A stretch of DNA of 34,873 nt from Desulfuromonadaceae bacterium (GTDB taxonomy: Bacteria; Desulfobacterota; Desulfuromonadia; Desulfuromonadales; JAAYDE01), in the NCBI GenBank assembly GCA_012512925.1, contig JAAZDE010000179.1, forward strand, positions 1 to 34,873, written 5' to 3'. A program made the translations under genes and the position numbers. The notes under the pieces are model-generated. The model made no database searches, was not told the origin of the DNA, and was given only the letters and a program-made list of their open reading frames with translations. This document shows, piece after piece, positions 9,750 through 18,820 of the stretch. Position 1 is the first letter of the stretch. Each line of letters starts with the position of its first letter.

Positions 9750-10085
9750 ATGAACTGCGATGTCACGGACCATGGGAATGCGGTTGTCGTCGAAGTGAAG
9801 GAAGAACGCCTGGACGCCCACAACAGCAACGAATTCAAATCCCAGATGCTGAGCCTCTTTGAAGGGGGCAAAAACAACATGGTCATCGATCTGAAAGGGG
9901 TGCGCTTCATCGATTCTTCTGGCCTTGGCGCCCTCGTGTCGGGCTTCAAGAACGCCACCGCCCGCAACGGCAGCCTCAAACTCTGCGGCATGCAGACGCA
10001 GGTGAAATCGATGTTCGAGCTGACCCGCCTGCATCGGGTTTTCGAAATCTTCGCCGGTGTCTCCGAGGCCCTGGCCAGTTTCTGA
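9750..10085 (+). CDS. STAS-domain anti-sigma factor antagonist (SpoIIAA/RsbV-like)
   Basis: Start set at MNCDVTDHG after RBS aggagg; phospho-acceptor motif VRFIDSSGLGALVSGFK. Confidence 0.93.
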   Translation: MNCDVTDHGNAVVVEVKEERLDAHNSNEFKSQMLSLFEGGKNNMVIDLKGVRFIDSSGLGALVSGFKNATARNGSLKLCGMQTQVKSMFELTRLHRVFEIFAGVSEALASF

Positions 10086-10104
10086 TCACCTCCTCCGGGT
10101 TGGT

Positions 10105-10563
10105 ATGTACGATAAAATCGAAGTCAATATCCGCATCCCCAACAAGACCCGCTACCTGAGTCTGATCGGCAATATCGGCGAGAATCTCGCCCGTACCCTC
10201 GACAAGTACGGCGGGGACCGGGAAGAGTTGGCCTACCACATCAATCTGGTGCTGACCGAATCGATCGCCAACGCCATGATCCACGGCAACGTGGAGAACC
10301 CGGACAAGGAGGTCCATATCTCCATCGGCATCGACCACGATTGCCTGCGCATCCGGGTCCGCGATCACGGCCAGGGATTCGACATCAATTCCCTCCCGCC
10401 GCCGGATGAAAACATACTCGACGATCACGGACGGGGAATCCATATCATCCGCTGTCTGATGGACGAGGTTTCCTATCGCAGGGTCGATGGCGGCAACGTT
10501 CTGGAGATGGTCAAAGACCTGTCCAGGTCGCCCTCCAGAAAAAGAGAAACCAGTTCGGAGTGA
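10105..10563 (+). CDS. HATPase_c anti-sigma factor / serine kinase (SpoIIAB/RsbW-like)
   Basis: LVLTESIANAMIHGN (N box), LRIRVRDHGQGFD (G1), DDHGRGIHIIRCLMDEV (G2). ATG placed at MYDKIEVNI. Confidence 0.93.
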   Translation: MYDKIEVNIRIPNKTRYLSLIGNIGENLARTLDKYGGDREELAYHINLVLTESIANAMIHGNVENPDKEVHISIGIDHDCLRIRVRDHGQGFDINSLPPPDENILDDHGRGIHIIRCLMDEVSYRRVDGGNVLEMVKDLSRSPSRKRETSSE

Positions 10564-11150
10564 TGCCCGATCTTCAATTTTCCTCCGGCTTCCCCCTTGT
10601 AATCGGCGAACAGTATTCCCGCCGCTTCCGCCGCCAGACGATCCAGATCCGAATCCCCCACATAGAGGACCTCGTCCTTTCCCGCCCCCAGCCGTGACGC
10701 GGCCAGAAGGAGCATCTCCGGATCGGGCTTCGGCCGCGCCACGTCCTGGCAGGTTACCACCGTGCGGAAATAGCGGGCCAGATCGAAATGCTCAAGAATG
10801 GCGTAGGTGCTCTGGCCGCGGTTGGTCGCCACCGCCAGATCCGCTTTGCCCCGCAGACTCCGCAGTGCCGGAAGGAGACCGGCCTCCATCTCCATCAACG
10901 GGACGAAACGGCGGAAATCGAGGGCGGCGGCGTAGGCCAGAGCCTCGTCCCGCCTCTTTTCCCCCAGCAGAACCTCGAACACCCGGGCGCTGTTGGCGGT
11001 ATGGCAGAGAAACATCTTTTCGGGGTCCTCAGCAGTCACCTCGGGGGCGCCGAAGGCCCTGAAGACCGTATTGTAATAGGCCAGATTGGCCCGGAGGCTG
11101 TCGAACAGCACGCCGTCGAAATCGAAAATGATCCCTTTGATTCTGCTCAT
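10473..11150 (-). CDS. HAD-superfamily hydrolase (phosphoglycolate phosphatase-like)
   Basis: GIIFDFDGVLFDS (motif I), VATNRGQS (motif II), KPDPEMLLLA and VGDSDLD (motifs III/IV). Confidence 0.93.
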   Translation of the reverse strand: MSRIKGIIFDFDGVLFDSLRANLAYYNTVFRAFGAPEVTAEDPEKMFLCHTANSARVFEVLLGEKRRDEALAYAAALDFRRFVPLMEMEAGLLPALRSLRGKADLAVATNRGQSTYAILEHFDLARYFRTVVTCQDVARPKPDPEMLLLAASRLGAGKDEVLYVGDSDLDRLAAEAAGILFADYKGEAGGKLKIGHHSELVSLFLEGDLDRSLTISRTLPPSTLR

Positions 11151-11932
11151 CGCGCCACCTTATTTTTATAAACAAGAACCAGGCCGCCTATCCCCAAAGC
11201 CATCATCGGCAGGCACAGCAGCTGCCCCATGGTGGCGCCGGCCCACAGATAACCGAGGTGGGCATCCGGCTCGCGAACGAATTCCACCAGAAAACGGAAC
11301 ATCCCGTATAACAGAAAGAAAGTGAAAAAGGGAACGCCGTGGGACACCTTTCGGCGGTGCAGAAAGAGGATCACCACGGTCAGCGCCAAGCCTTCGAGAA
11401 ACGCCTCGTAAAGCTGGCTCGGGTGGCGCGGCAAAGGACCGGCGCCGGGGAAAACCATCCCCCAGGGCAGATCGGTGACCCGTCCCCACAACTCGCCGTT
11501 GATGAAGTTGCCGATACGGCCGAAAAAGAGGCCGGGAGCGGCGGCGCCCGCCATGATATCAGCCACCAGCAGCACCGGAAGCCCTTTTTTCCAACTGAAA
11601 ATCAGGACAGCGGCGGTCACTCCCAGCAACCCGCCGTGAAAGCTCATCCCCCCTTCCCAGACGGCGAAGATGCTTAAAGGATGACGCAGATAATAGGCGG
11701 GATTGTAGAAAAGGACATAGCCCAGCCGGCCGCCGAGAATGACCCCAAGCATGGCGTAAAACAGCAGATCGGAAGCGGTTTCGTCGGCCATAGCGAGTTG
11801 GCGGTAGCGGCCGAGGCCGCGGATCACCAGGTAGCCGATACCGAAAGCCAGCAGATACATGAGGCCGTACCAGCGCACCGACAGGGGACCGATCTGGATC
11901 AGTACCGGATCGATGTGGGGATAGCTGAGCAT
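11147..11932 (-). CDS. lgt: Prolipoprotein diacylglyceryl transferase
   Basis: MLSYPHIDPVLIQIGPLSVRWYGLMYLLAF; MSFHGGLLG; GRIGNFINGELWGR; HPSQLYEA. Start trimmed from the ORF-track start. Confidence 0.97.
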   Translation of the reverse strand: MLSYPHIDPVLIQIGPLSVRWYGLMYLLAFGIGYLVIRGLGRYRQLAMADETASDLLFYAMLGVILGGRLGYVLFYNPAYYLRHPLSIFAVWEGGMSFHGGLLGVTAAVLIFSWKKGLPVLLVADIMAGAAAPGLFFGRIGNFINGELWGRVTDLPWGMVFPGAGPLPRHPSQLYEAFLEGLALTVVILFLHRRKVSHGVPFFTFFLLYGMFRFLVEFVREPDAHLGYLWAGATMGQLLCLPMMALGIGGLVLVYKNKVAR

Positions 11933-11947
11933 TGGAAAATCCTTATC

Positions 11948-11996
11948 GGTGACCGGCAACTGGTTACTGGTGATTAGTGACTGGTTTCTGGTTGAA
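11948..11996. repeat. Degenerate heptamer array (ccggcaa ctggtta ctggtga ttagtga ctggttt ctggttg)
   Basis: 7-bp phasing visible over about 7 units; lies between the rluA-like stop and lgt. Confidence 0.85.
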
Positions 11997-12014
11997 ATAA
12001 AAACAACATACCAA

Positions 12015-13001
12015 TCACCCTTCGGTTTTTTGCTGCCCATCCCGGAGCCAGGTGATTGCCTCCGTCATATCCTCGGGCAGCGGCGCCGTCAATTCCAGTG
12101 ACGCGTCGGTGACGGGATGGGGCAAAAGAAGATGAAAGGCATGGAGCATGGGGCGGCAAAACCGTATGCCTGAAAGAGATTCCGCCCCGCCATACCTTGG
12201 GTCCCCCAGCAGGGGACGGCCGGCCTCCGAAAAATGAACGCGGATCTGGTGGGACCGGCCGGTCAGGATCTCCGCTTCCACGTAAGTCGCCTCGGCATAC
12301 CGCTCGAGCACCCGATAGCGCGTGATCGCCTCCCGTCCGCCGACGGCCACCGACTTCATCCGGTTGGTGCCCCGATTGCGGGCAAGCAGAGAGCGGAACT
12401 CCCCCTCCCCCTCCGGAAAAGTCCCCGCCGCCAGCAGGCGATAGAGTTTTTTCACCCGCCTCTCCTGGAAAATGGCCGTCAGCGGTTTGTGGGAGCGGCG
12501 GTGAATGGAAAATATCAGCAGGCCCGAGGTATCGCGATCCAGACGCTGGACCATCCCCAGTTCGGGCCGGTCGAGAGGGCGAAAGGGGTTGTGGAGATAG
12601 CGGAGCAGGGCTTCGTAGAGGGTTCCTTTGTAGCGGGCCGGAGTCGGATTGGTGTCGATTCCCCAGGGTTTGTTTACGGCCAGCAGCCATGGGTCGCGGA
12701 ACACCACCATGGCATCGTCGATAGAAAAAACCTCCAGCGGTCGGCCGTCGAAAAAAACCTCCACCGTCTCCCCGGGCCGCACCGACTGGGAACAGCGACG
12801 AACACGGCGCCCGCCGGCATGAACCCCGCCCAGGTCGATTGCTTTGCGGACCGTCCCCCGGGACAGCTCAGGGCATCGTCCGGCTATAAAAAGATCAAGC
12901 CTCTGCCCATCCTCCTCCGGCAAAGGCTGCAGGCGCCAAAGCTTTTTTATGGGAGGGGAAATAACGCCGCCTTCCATTCCTGCATCAGTCATATCGTCCA
13001 T
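12015..13001 (-). CDS. RluA-family 23S rRNA pseudouridine synthase
   Basis: S4-like N-terminus (QRLDLFIAGRCPELSRGTVRKAIDLGGV), catalytic MVQRLDRDTSGLLIF, GRSHQIRVHF, LLGDPRYGG. Confidence 0.95.
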   Translation of the reverse strand: MDDMTDAGMEGGVISPPIKKLWRLQPLPEEDGQRLDLFIAGRCPELSRGTVRKAIDLGGVHAGGRRVRRCSQSVRPGETVEVFFDGRPLEVFSIDDAMVVFRDPWLLAVNKPWGIDTNPTPARYKGTLYEALLRYLHNPFRPLDRPELGMVQRLDRDTSGLLIFSIHRRSHKPLTAIFQERRVKKLYRLLAAGTFPEGEGEFRSLLARNRGTNRMKSVAVGGREAITRYRVLERYAEATYVEAEILTGRSHQIRVHFSEAGRPLLGDPRYGGAESLSGIRFCRPMLHAFHLLLPHPVTDASLELTAPLPEDMTEAITWLRDGQQKTEG

Positions 13002-13053
13002 GGTGAAAAAAAACCGCTTGGGTCCAGCGCTGCAACCGAACCAGATTACCGGG

Positions 13054-13091
13054 AAAAAAGAGGGAGGTCAACGGTTTCACCGTTGACCTCC
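13054..13091 (-). terminator. Rho-independent terminator downstream of the REC-PilZ gene
   Basis: Perfect 12-bp inverted repeat ggaggtcaacgg-tttca-ccgttgacctcc (13063-13091), followed on the minus strand by CTCTTTTTT. Confidence 0.85.
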
Positions 13092-13178
13092 GGATAAGTA
13101 TATAGCGAATTATATTCCGAAAAAGGATTTCCCGTCCAATTTAAAAAAACCAGCCGGGAAAAAATCGGGAATGGCTTG

Positions 13179-13937
13179 TCAGGCAAGGGGGCTGGAGCGG
13201 TTTTCCTCCTCCCGGACCAGTTCATGCAGGCTTTCCTGGCTGATCTGGTGCAGGTAATTGCGGATCGCGCTGATTTCCTCAAACTGGAGTCCGACGAACT
13301 GGATCCCCATTCCCGCCGTCAAATCAGGATTCGCCTTATGGTGAGGAGGATTGACCCAAGCCACACGCCCCCGGCAGGAGACGGTCCGCTTCTCGCCGGG
13401 GAGAATAAAGGCCAGCACCAGGGGGGTGTTTTCCGGAAGGACCTCCTCGGTTTCCAGGAAAACCCCGCCTGTGCTCATGTTGACGGAATAGCGCTGAAGG
13501 GTCCGGGTATCCCCTTCAGTTCCATAACTGATTACCAGGCGGGCACGGACCCGGGGAGCCTGCCGTCCACAGTCGCCCAGAAAACGATTGGTCATTTCCA
13601 TGAAATCCCCCTTTTTGACCGGCTTGAAAACGTATCCCTCGCAACCGCTGGCCTCGCACTTTTCGATGTCATCCTCATCGGGATGGGTCACCAGGATGAT
13701 GGGAATATGTTTTAAAAGTGGATCTTTTTTGATCAGGGCGCAGGCCTCATCCCCGTCCATGTCGCCCATGTGTAAATCCATGAAAATGATCCCCGGAGGC
13801 TGCCGGGAAACCAGACGCACCGCTTCCAGAGCGGAGCAGGCGGTCAAAACATCAAAACGCTTTTCGTCGAAAAACGACCTTTCCAACTCCAGAAAAGGAG
13901 CGACATCATCGACCAGAAGAACCTTTTCTCTATTCAC
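13179..13937 (-). CDS. Response regulator: REC receiver plus C-terminal PilZ-like domain
   Basis: VLLVDDV, IIFMDLHM, ILVTH, FKPVKK (REC); RVRAR...NMSTGGVFLET (PilZ RxxxR and NxSxxG). Confidence 0.88.
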   Translation of the reverse strand: MNREKVLLVDDVAPFLELERSFFDEKRFDVLTACSALEAVRLVSRQPPGIIFMDLHMGDMDGDEACALIKKDPLLKHIPIILVTHPDEDDIEKCEASGCEGYVFKPVKKGDFMEMTNRFLGDCGRQAPRVRARLVISYGTEGDTRTLQRYSVNMSTGGVFLETEEVLPENTPLVLAFILPGEKRTVSCRGRVAWVNPPHHKANPDLTAGMGIQFVGLQFEEISAIRNYLHQISQESLHELVREEENRSSPLA

Positions 13938-14005
13938 GCCTCTCTCCTGCGGATAACCCTATCCGGCAAACCACTCTTGAAAAAAACAACGCAACGAAAT
14001 CCACC

Positions 14006-14704
14006 TTAACGCAAAATCACCTTTTTGACATATTCCAGCGCCGCCACCGACTCCATCAGCGGTATGATCGTCTGGGTCTCGGGGCGAACCCGGACCGTCA
14101 AATCAACCTTCATCTCGCGGCTCATCAGGTCCCGCTCCAGTGAAAAATCAAAAATATCGATCTTTTTCTCCCCCAGAAAGACCCTCAGTTTCTCCAGCGT
14201 TCCGTCTTCCGCGGAGCAATGAATGGTCAGAATCCGGAAGGAACCGCGCCGTACCCGCCTTTCCACTTTCTTGAGAACCCACAAGGTGAGCAGCGAAAGC
14301 AGGGTGGCGAAAAAGGCCGGGAAATAGAGCCCGACACCCACCGCCATCCCCAATCCGGCCACCAGCCAGAGGCAGGCGGCGGTGGTCAGGCCCCGCACCG
14401 AAAGCCCTTCGCGAAGAATCGCGCCGGCCCCCAGAAAACCGATTCCGGTCACGATCTGAGCGGCGATCCGGGTCGGGTCGAGACGCAGTATCCCCGTCGC
14501 CGGTTCAGCGCCGAACCTCAGGTAAAAATACTCTGAGATAAAAACCATCAGGCAGGCGCCCATGGAAACCAGAAGATGGGTGCGGAAACCAGCGTCCCGG
14601 CCATGGTACTCCCGCTCCAGACCGATCAATCCGCCCAACAGGGCAGCCAGCAGAAGCCGCCCTGCAAAAACCGCCATGTCTCCTTGTAAGATCATCTTAT
14701 GCAA
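14006..14704 (-). CDS. MgtC/SapB family membrane protein
   Basis: LLGGLIGLEREYHGRDAGFRTHLLVSMGACLMV, IVTGIGFLGAGAILREGLSVRGLTTAACLW. Confidence 0.95.
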   Translation of the reverse strand: MHKMILQGDMAVFAGRLLLAALLGGLIGLEREYHGRDAGFRTHLLVSMGACLMVFISEYFYLRFGAEPATGILRLDPTRIAAQIVTGIGFLGAGAILREGLSVRGLTTAACLWLVAGLGMAVGVGLYFPAFFATLLSLLTLWVLKKVERRVRRGSFRILTIHCSAEDGTLEKLRVFLGEKKIDIFDFSLERDLMSREMKVDLTVRVRPETQTIIPLMESVAALEYVKKVILR

Positions 14705-14888
14705 TTCCCTTTCCCACCAGCCTGCCGATCAGGTCCGGCCAGGAAAAACTGGCGATTAATTCCTCTTCTCAAATGAAATTTTATCTTATTTCCAGGGAAG
14801 GGGTCCTCTTTTGCCTGGGAATTGGGACAAATCGCGGCAAAGGGATGCGAATTGTGCGGCCATTCCACGTCGCCAGGGCCTGGATTAC

Positions 14889-14917
14889 AAAAAAACGGGC
14901 GACAAAGCCGCCCGTTT
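14889..14917 (-). terminator. Rho-independent terminator of the EF-G paralog
   Basis: Perfect 9-bp stem aaacgggcg/cgcccgttt with 7-nt loop; minus-strand T-tract follows. Confidence 0.85.
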
Positions 14918-14947
14918 CATTGACACAAAAATGGAGATTGCGCTTTC

Positions 14948-17032
14948 CTATTCTTCCTGCTGTCTCTTGAGTTGTTCGATCACCTTCTCCGCCATCTGGG
15001 CGGGAACCTCCTCGTAATGGGAAAATTCCATGGTGAAAAGACCACGGTCGGAGGTCATGGAACCAAGCTCGGAAGAATATTTCAACACCGAGGCCATCGG
15101 CACATTGACGCTGATCACCTGATTCCCCCCTTTGGCCTCGAAGCCGAGAACCCGGCCGCGGCGGGAGTTGATGTCACCGATCACGTCCCCCATGCACTCG
15201 TCCGGTACGGTGATATCCATGCGCACGATCGGCTCGAGAAGAATCGGGTTGGCCTGCTCCATCGCCTTCTTGAAGCCCATGGAACCGGCGATCTTGAAAG
15301 CCATCTCGGAGGAGTCGACATCGTGGTAGGAACCGTCGAACAGGGTCACCTTGAAGTCGACTACCGGGTAGCCGGCCAGAATGCCCTTGACGGAAGCTTC
15401 CTGGATCCCCTTGTCAACGGCCGGTATGTACTGGCGCGGGATCACCCCGCCGACGATCTTGTCGACGAATTCGTAGCCGCCGCCCCGCTCATTGGGCTCC
15501 ACTTCGATCCAGGCATCGGCGTACTGGCCGCGCCCGCCCGACTGCTTCTTGTATTTGCTCTGCAACTTGGCCTTTCCCTTGATGGTCTCGCGGTAGGGAA
15601 CCTTCGGTTCCTTGAGCTCGACGCCGACGCCGAACTTGCGCTTCAGCTTTTCCATGGCCACCTCCAGGTGGAGTTGGCCCATGCCGGAGAGGATCAGTTC
15701 ATGGGTCTCCTCGTCGCGCAGCATCTGCAGGGTGGGATCCTCCTCGATAAGACGCTGCAAACCGCTGTGGATCTTGTCCTGATCCCCCTTGCTCTGCGCT
15801 TCCAGAGCGAAGGAGATGACCGGGCTCATCGGCGTCGGAGACGGCAGCAGGATCGGCTTGGCGGCATCGCAGAGGGTATCGCCGGTACAGGTGGCCTTCA
15901 GCTTGGCCACGGCGACGATATCTCCCGCCGCCGCCTCGTCGGTGGGTTTCTGTTTCTTCCCTTCCAGATAAAAGATCTGGCCGATCCTTTCCGAGGCGTC
16001 CCGGTTGGGATTGTAGACGTTCGAATCGCTCTTCAGCGTCCCCGAATAGATCCGGAAAAGGGTCAGCTTCCCGGTGAAGGGGTCGCTGATGGTTTTGAAA
16101 ACACGGGCCGCGAAAGGGGCCTGTTCATCACAGGGACGTTCCTCCTCGGCATCCCCCTTGACCGTCTTGCCGATCACCGCTTTGCGGTCGGCGGGAGAGG
16201 GCAGGCAGGTCGCCAGACAATCCAGGAGCTGGTCCAGCCCCTTGTTGGCCAAGGTGCTACCGCAGAGAACCGGCGTCAGCAGGCAGCTGCGCACACCTTT
16301 TTTAAGTCCGTCGAGGATCTCCTCACTGGACAGTTCCTCGGTTTCCAGGTATTTCTCCATGAGGGCGTCGTCGGCCTCGGAAACGGCCTCCATCAGCACC
16401 ACCCGCATCGTCTCGGCCTCATCCTTCAGTTCCGCCGGGATTTCGCCTTCCGTGGCCTTGCCGCCGGAAGCGTCGTTGTAGGTGTAGGCTTTCATGGTGA
16501 TCAGGTTGATCACCCCTTGGAAGGCGGCTTCGGCGCCGATCGGCATGGTCACGGCCACGGCCTGGGTGGAAAAGGCCTCGGAAAGTTCCTTGACCACCGG
16601 CTCGAAATTGGCCCCTTCCCTTTCCATCTGGTTAACGAACACCACCCGCGGAACCTGATACTCGTTGGCCCATTCCCATATCTTGATGTCTTGGGCCTTG
16701 ACCCCGCCGATCACCGGCGCGACCAGCAGAACGCCGTCGACGACGCTGAGGGAGTCGCGGGTATCATGGAGAAAATTGGTATATCCGGGAGTGTCGATGA
16801 TGTTGAAGGTGGTCCCTTTCCAGTCGAAGTGATTGAGACTGGAACTGAGGGTCAACTTGCGCTTCACCTCTTCCGGCTCGTAGTCCATGACGGATGTGCC
16901 GTCATCGACCCGGCCCAGCCGGTCGGTCACCCCGGTCATGAAAAGAAGCGTCTCAGCCAAGGTGGTTTTGCCGCATCCCCCGTGGCCGACGATGCCAAGA
17001 TTCCGCAACTTGTCTCTAGAACACTTGCCCAT
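14948..17032 (-). CDS. fusA: Elongation factor G paralog (stand-alone, divergent EF-G-like GTPase)
   Basis: 694 aa, full EF-G layout; G1 GHGGCGKTT, DTPGY, NQME; domain IV GGRGQYADAWIEVEP; C-terminus RRGRVLGFEAKGGNQVISVNVPMA. Confidence 0.93.
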   Translation of the reverse strand: MGKCSRDKLRNLGIVGHGGCGKTTLAETLLFMTGVTDRLGRVDDGTSVMDYEPEEVKRKLTLSSSLNHFDWKGTTFNIIDTPGYTNFLHDTRDSLSVVDGVLLVAPVIGGVKAQDIKIWEWANEYQVPRVVFVNQMEREGANFEPVVKELSEAFSTQAVAVTMPIGAEAAFQGVINLITMKAYTYNDASGGKATEGEIPAELKDEAETMRVVLMEAVSEADDALMEKYLETEELSSEEILDGLKKGVRSCLLTPVLCGSTLANKGLDQLLDCLATCLPSPADRKAVIGKTVKGDAEEERPCDEQAPFAARVFKTISDPFTGKLTLFRIYSGTLKSDSNVYNPNRDASERIGQIFYLEGKKQKPTDEAAAGDIVAVAKLKATCTGDTLCDAAKPILLPSPTPMSPVISFALEAQSKGDQDKIHSGLQRLIEEDPTLQMLRDEETHELILSGMGQLHLEVAMEKLKRKFGVGVELKEPKVPYRETIKGKAKLQSKYKKQSGGRGQYADAWIEVEPNERGGGYEFVDKIVGGVIPRQYIPAVDKGIQEASVKGILAGYPVVDFKVTLFDGSYHDVDSSEMAFKIAGSMGFKKAMEQANPILLEPIVRMDITVPDECMGDVIGDINSRRGRVLGFEAKGGNQVISVNVPMASVLKYSSELGSMTSDRGLFTMEFSHYEEVPAQMAEKVIEQLKRQQEE

Positions 17033-17160
17033 TCATTCTCCTTTCGTAGCCTGGGACCGTCGTTCTTTGCGGTTTTTCCAGGCACTCTCCATCAAAATAT
17101 GCGAAAGATTCGCTTTTAACGCGGCTATTAAACCAAAATTTCTCGTCTTTGAACAGTCAC

Positions 17161-17940
17161 TTATTCCGGGGCGGCGCCTTTATTGCGTTCATGGATAATG
17201 CGCAGGCCCTTCAAGGCCAGTAAGGGATCGCTGCGCTCGATGGTCTCGGAAGCGGCGGCGATGGCATCGCACAAACCGCCGGTGGCCAGCACAAAGGAAT
17301 TTTCCCCGGACTCCTTCTTCATCCGGTTGACGATGCCGTCGACCAGGCCGGCATACCCGAAAAAAAGACCGGCCTGGATGCTGTTGACGGTATTTCTGGC
17401 GATGATCTGCGGCGGTTGGGCCAACTCGACTCTGGGCAACTTGCTGGCCTTGTCGAACAGCGCCTCGGAGGAAATGCTCAGTCCCGGGGCGATGGCGCCC
17501 CCCTGATATTCGCCGCGGCGGCTGACGAAATCGAAGGTGGTGGCGGTCCCGAAGTCGACCACGATCACCGAGCGGCGGTACTCCTCATAGGCGGCCACGG
17601 CGTTGACGATGCGGTCGGCCCCGACCTCTTTGGGATTGTCGTAATGAATCGGCATGCCGGTTTTGACGCCGGGACCGACGATACAGGGATGGTGGCCAAG
17701 ATAGCGTCGGCAGAATTCGCTCAAGGGATTGAGGACCGGCGGGACGACGCAGGAGATGATAATGGCGTCGATATCTGCCAGATCGAGGCCGCCGAAATGG
17801 AACAGGCTGCGAATGACGATGGCGTATTCATCAGCGGTACGGAATTTGACGGAAGTGATGCGCCAGCTTTCACGGAGTTCCGCTCCCCGGAACACCCCCA
17901 GCACGATATGGGTGTTGCCAACATCGAAGGCCAGAAGCAT
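17161..17940 (-). CDS. coaX: Type III pantothenate kinase
   Basis: [46 protein letters not shown]. Confidence 0.96.
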   Translation of the reverse strand: MLLAFDVGNTHIVLGVFRGAELRESWRITSVKFRTADEYAIVIRSLFHFGGLDLADIDAIIISCVVPPVLNPLSEFCRRYLGHHPCIVGPGVKTGMPIHYDNPKEVGADRIVNAVAAYEEYRRSVIVVDFGTATTFDFVSRRGEYQGGAIAPGLSISSEALFDKASKLPRVELAQPPQIIARNTVNSIQAGLFFGYAGLVDGIVNRMKKESGENSFVLATGGLCDAIAAASETIERSDPLLALKGLRIIHERNKGAAPE

Positions 17941-17955
17941 GATGGCACCTTTTTA

Positions 17956-17990
17956 GTCAGTGGTCATTGGTCATTGGTCGGTGACTGGTC
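17956..17990. repeat. Degenerate heptamer array (gtcagtg gtcattg gtcattg gtcggtg actggtc)
   Basis: 7-bp period by inspection; between the birA stop and coaX start. Confidence 0.88.
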
Positions 17991-18006
17991 CCGGAAAAAT
18001 TCCGGG

Positions 18007-18807
18007 TCAATGAACCGCCAGGATATCCCCGCTCAGCACCCGCTCCACGCGACCCCCCTGCAAACGCAGCAGCAAGGCCCCCTCTCCGTCGATGCCGAAA
18101 GCTTCTCCGCTGAGGAGACCGCCGCCGCCATCGATCTCGACGCGCCGGCCCAGCATGGCGCAGCGCTCCTGCCAACGGCGCCGGATGGGGTCGAATCCTT
18201 CTTCCAGAAAGATCCCGTAGTGAAGGTCCAGCAGCCGCAGCAGCCGTTTGGCCAGCGGCACCCTGGGCACCGTCTCCCCTTTCTCGATGGCGACCGAGGA
18301 GGCGGGATAGAGGGGACGCTCCGGGAGTTGATCGATCCTCATATTGACGTTGAGGCCGATACCCAGGATAATGAAATCGACTCCCGACATGGTGGCTGCA
18401 ATCTCGCCGAGAAGGCCGGCGACCTTTTTCCCTCCCAGCAGCACGTCGTTGGGCCACTTGACCCCGGCGATCAGGCCGCAACAGCATTCCACCGCCTCGG
18501 CGACGGCCAGGGACGAAAGCAGCGTGATCTGCGGCGCCTGTTGCGGCGCCAGGCGCGGGCGCAATACCACAGAGAGATAGAGATTGACCCCCGGCGGCGA
18601 CACCCAGTTCCGCCCCATGCGACCGCGGCCGCCGCTCTGCTCGTCGGCAATCACCACCGTTCCCTCCGGTGCCCCTTGTTCCGCCAGGCGGCGGGCCTGA
18701 AGGTTGGTGGAATCGGTGCTCTCCAGGTAAACGACAGAGCAACCGATGCGGCGGCTTTCGGCAAAGCCGACCCCCGCCAGCTGACTCAGATCGTCCCGGC
18801 CGTCCAT
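18007..18807 (-). CDS. birA: Biotin-[acetyl-CoA-carboxylase] ligase (catalytic domain, no N-terminal HTH)
   Basis: LESTDSTNLQARRLAEQGAPEGTVVIADEQSGGRGRMGRNWVSPPGVNLYLS; VKWPNDVLL; GIGLNVN. Confidence 0.94.
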   Translation of the reverse strand: MDGRDDLSQLAGVGFAESRRIGCSVVYLESTDSTNLQARRLAEQGAPEGTVVIADEQSGGRGRMGRNWVSPPGVNLYLSVVLRPRLAPQQAPQITLLSSLAVAEAVECCCGLIAGVKWPNDVLLGGKKVAGLLGEIAATMSGVDFIILGIGLNVNMRIDQLPERPLYPASSVAIEKGETVPRVPLAKRLLRLLDLHYGIFLEEGFDPIRRRWQERCAMLGRRVEIDGGGGLLSGEAFGIDGEGALLLRLQGGRVERVLSGDILAVH

Positions 18808-18820
18808 CGGATAGTTCCTC

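Noticed and set aside
14972-17119. 715-aa plus-strand ORF opposite the EF-G gene
   Set aside because: Antisense shadow of a strongly conserved coding gene in GC-rich DNA; translation has no recognisable domain.
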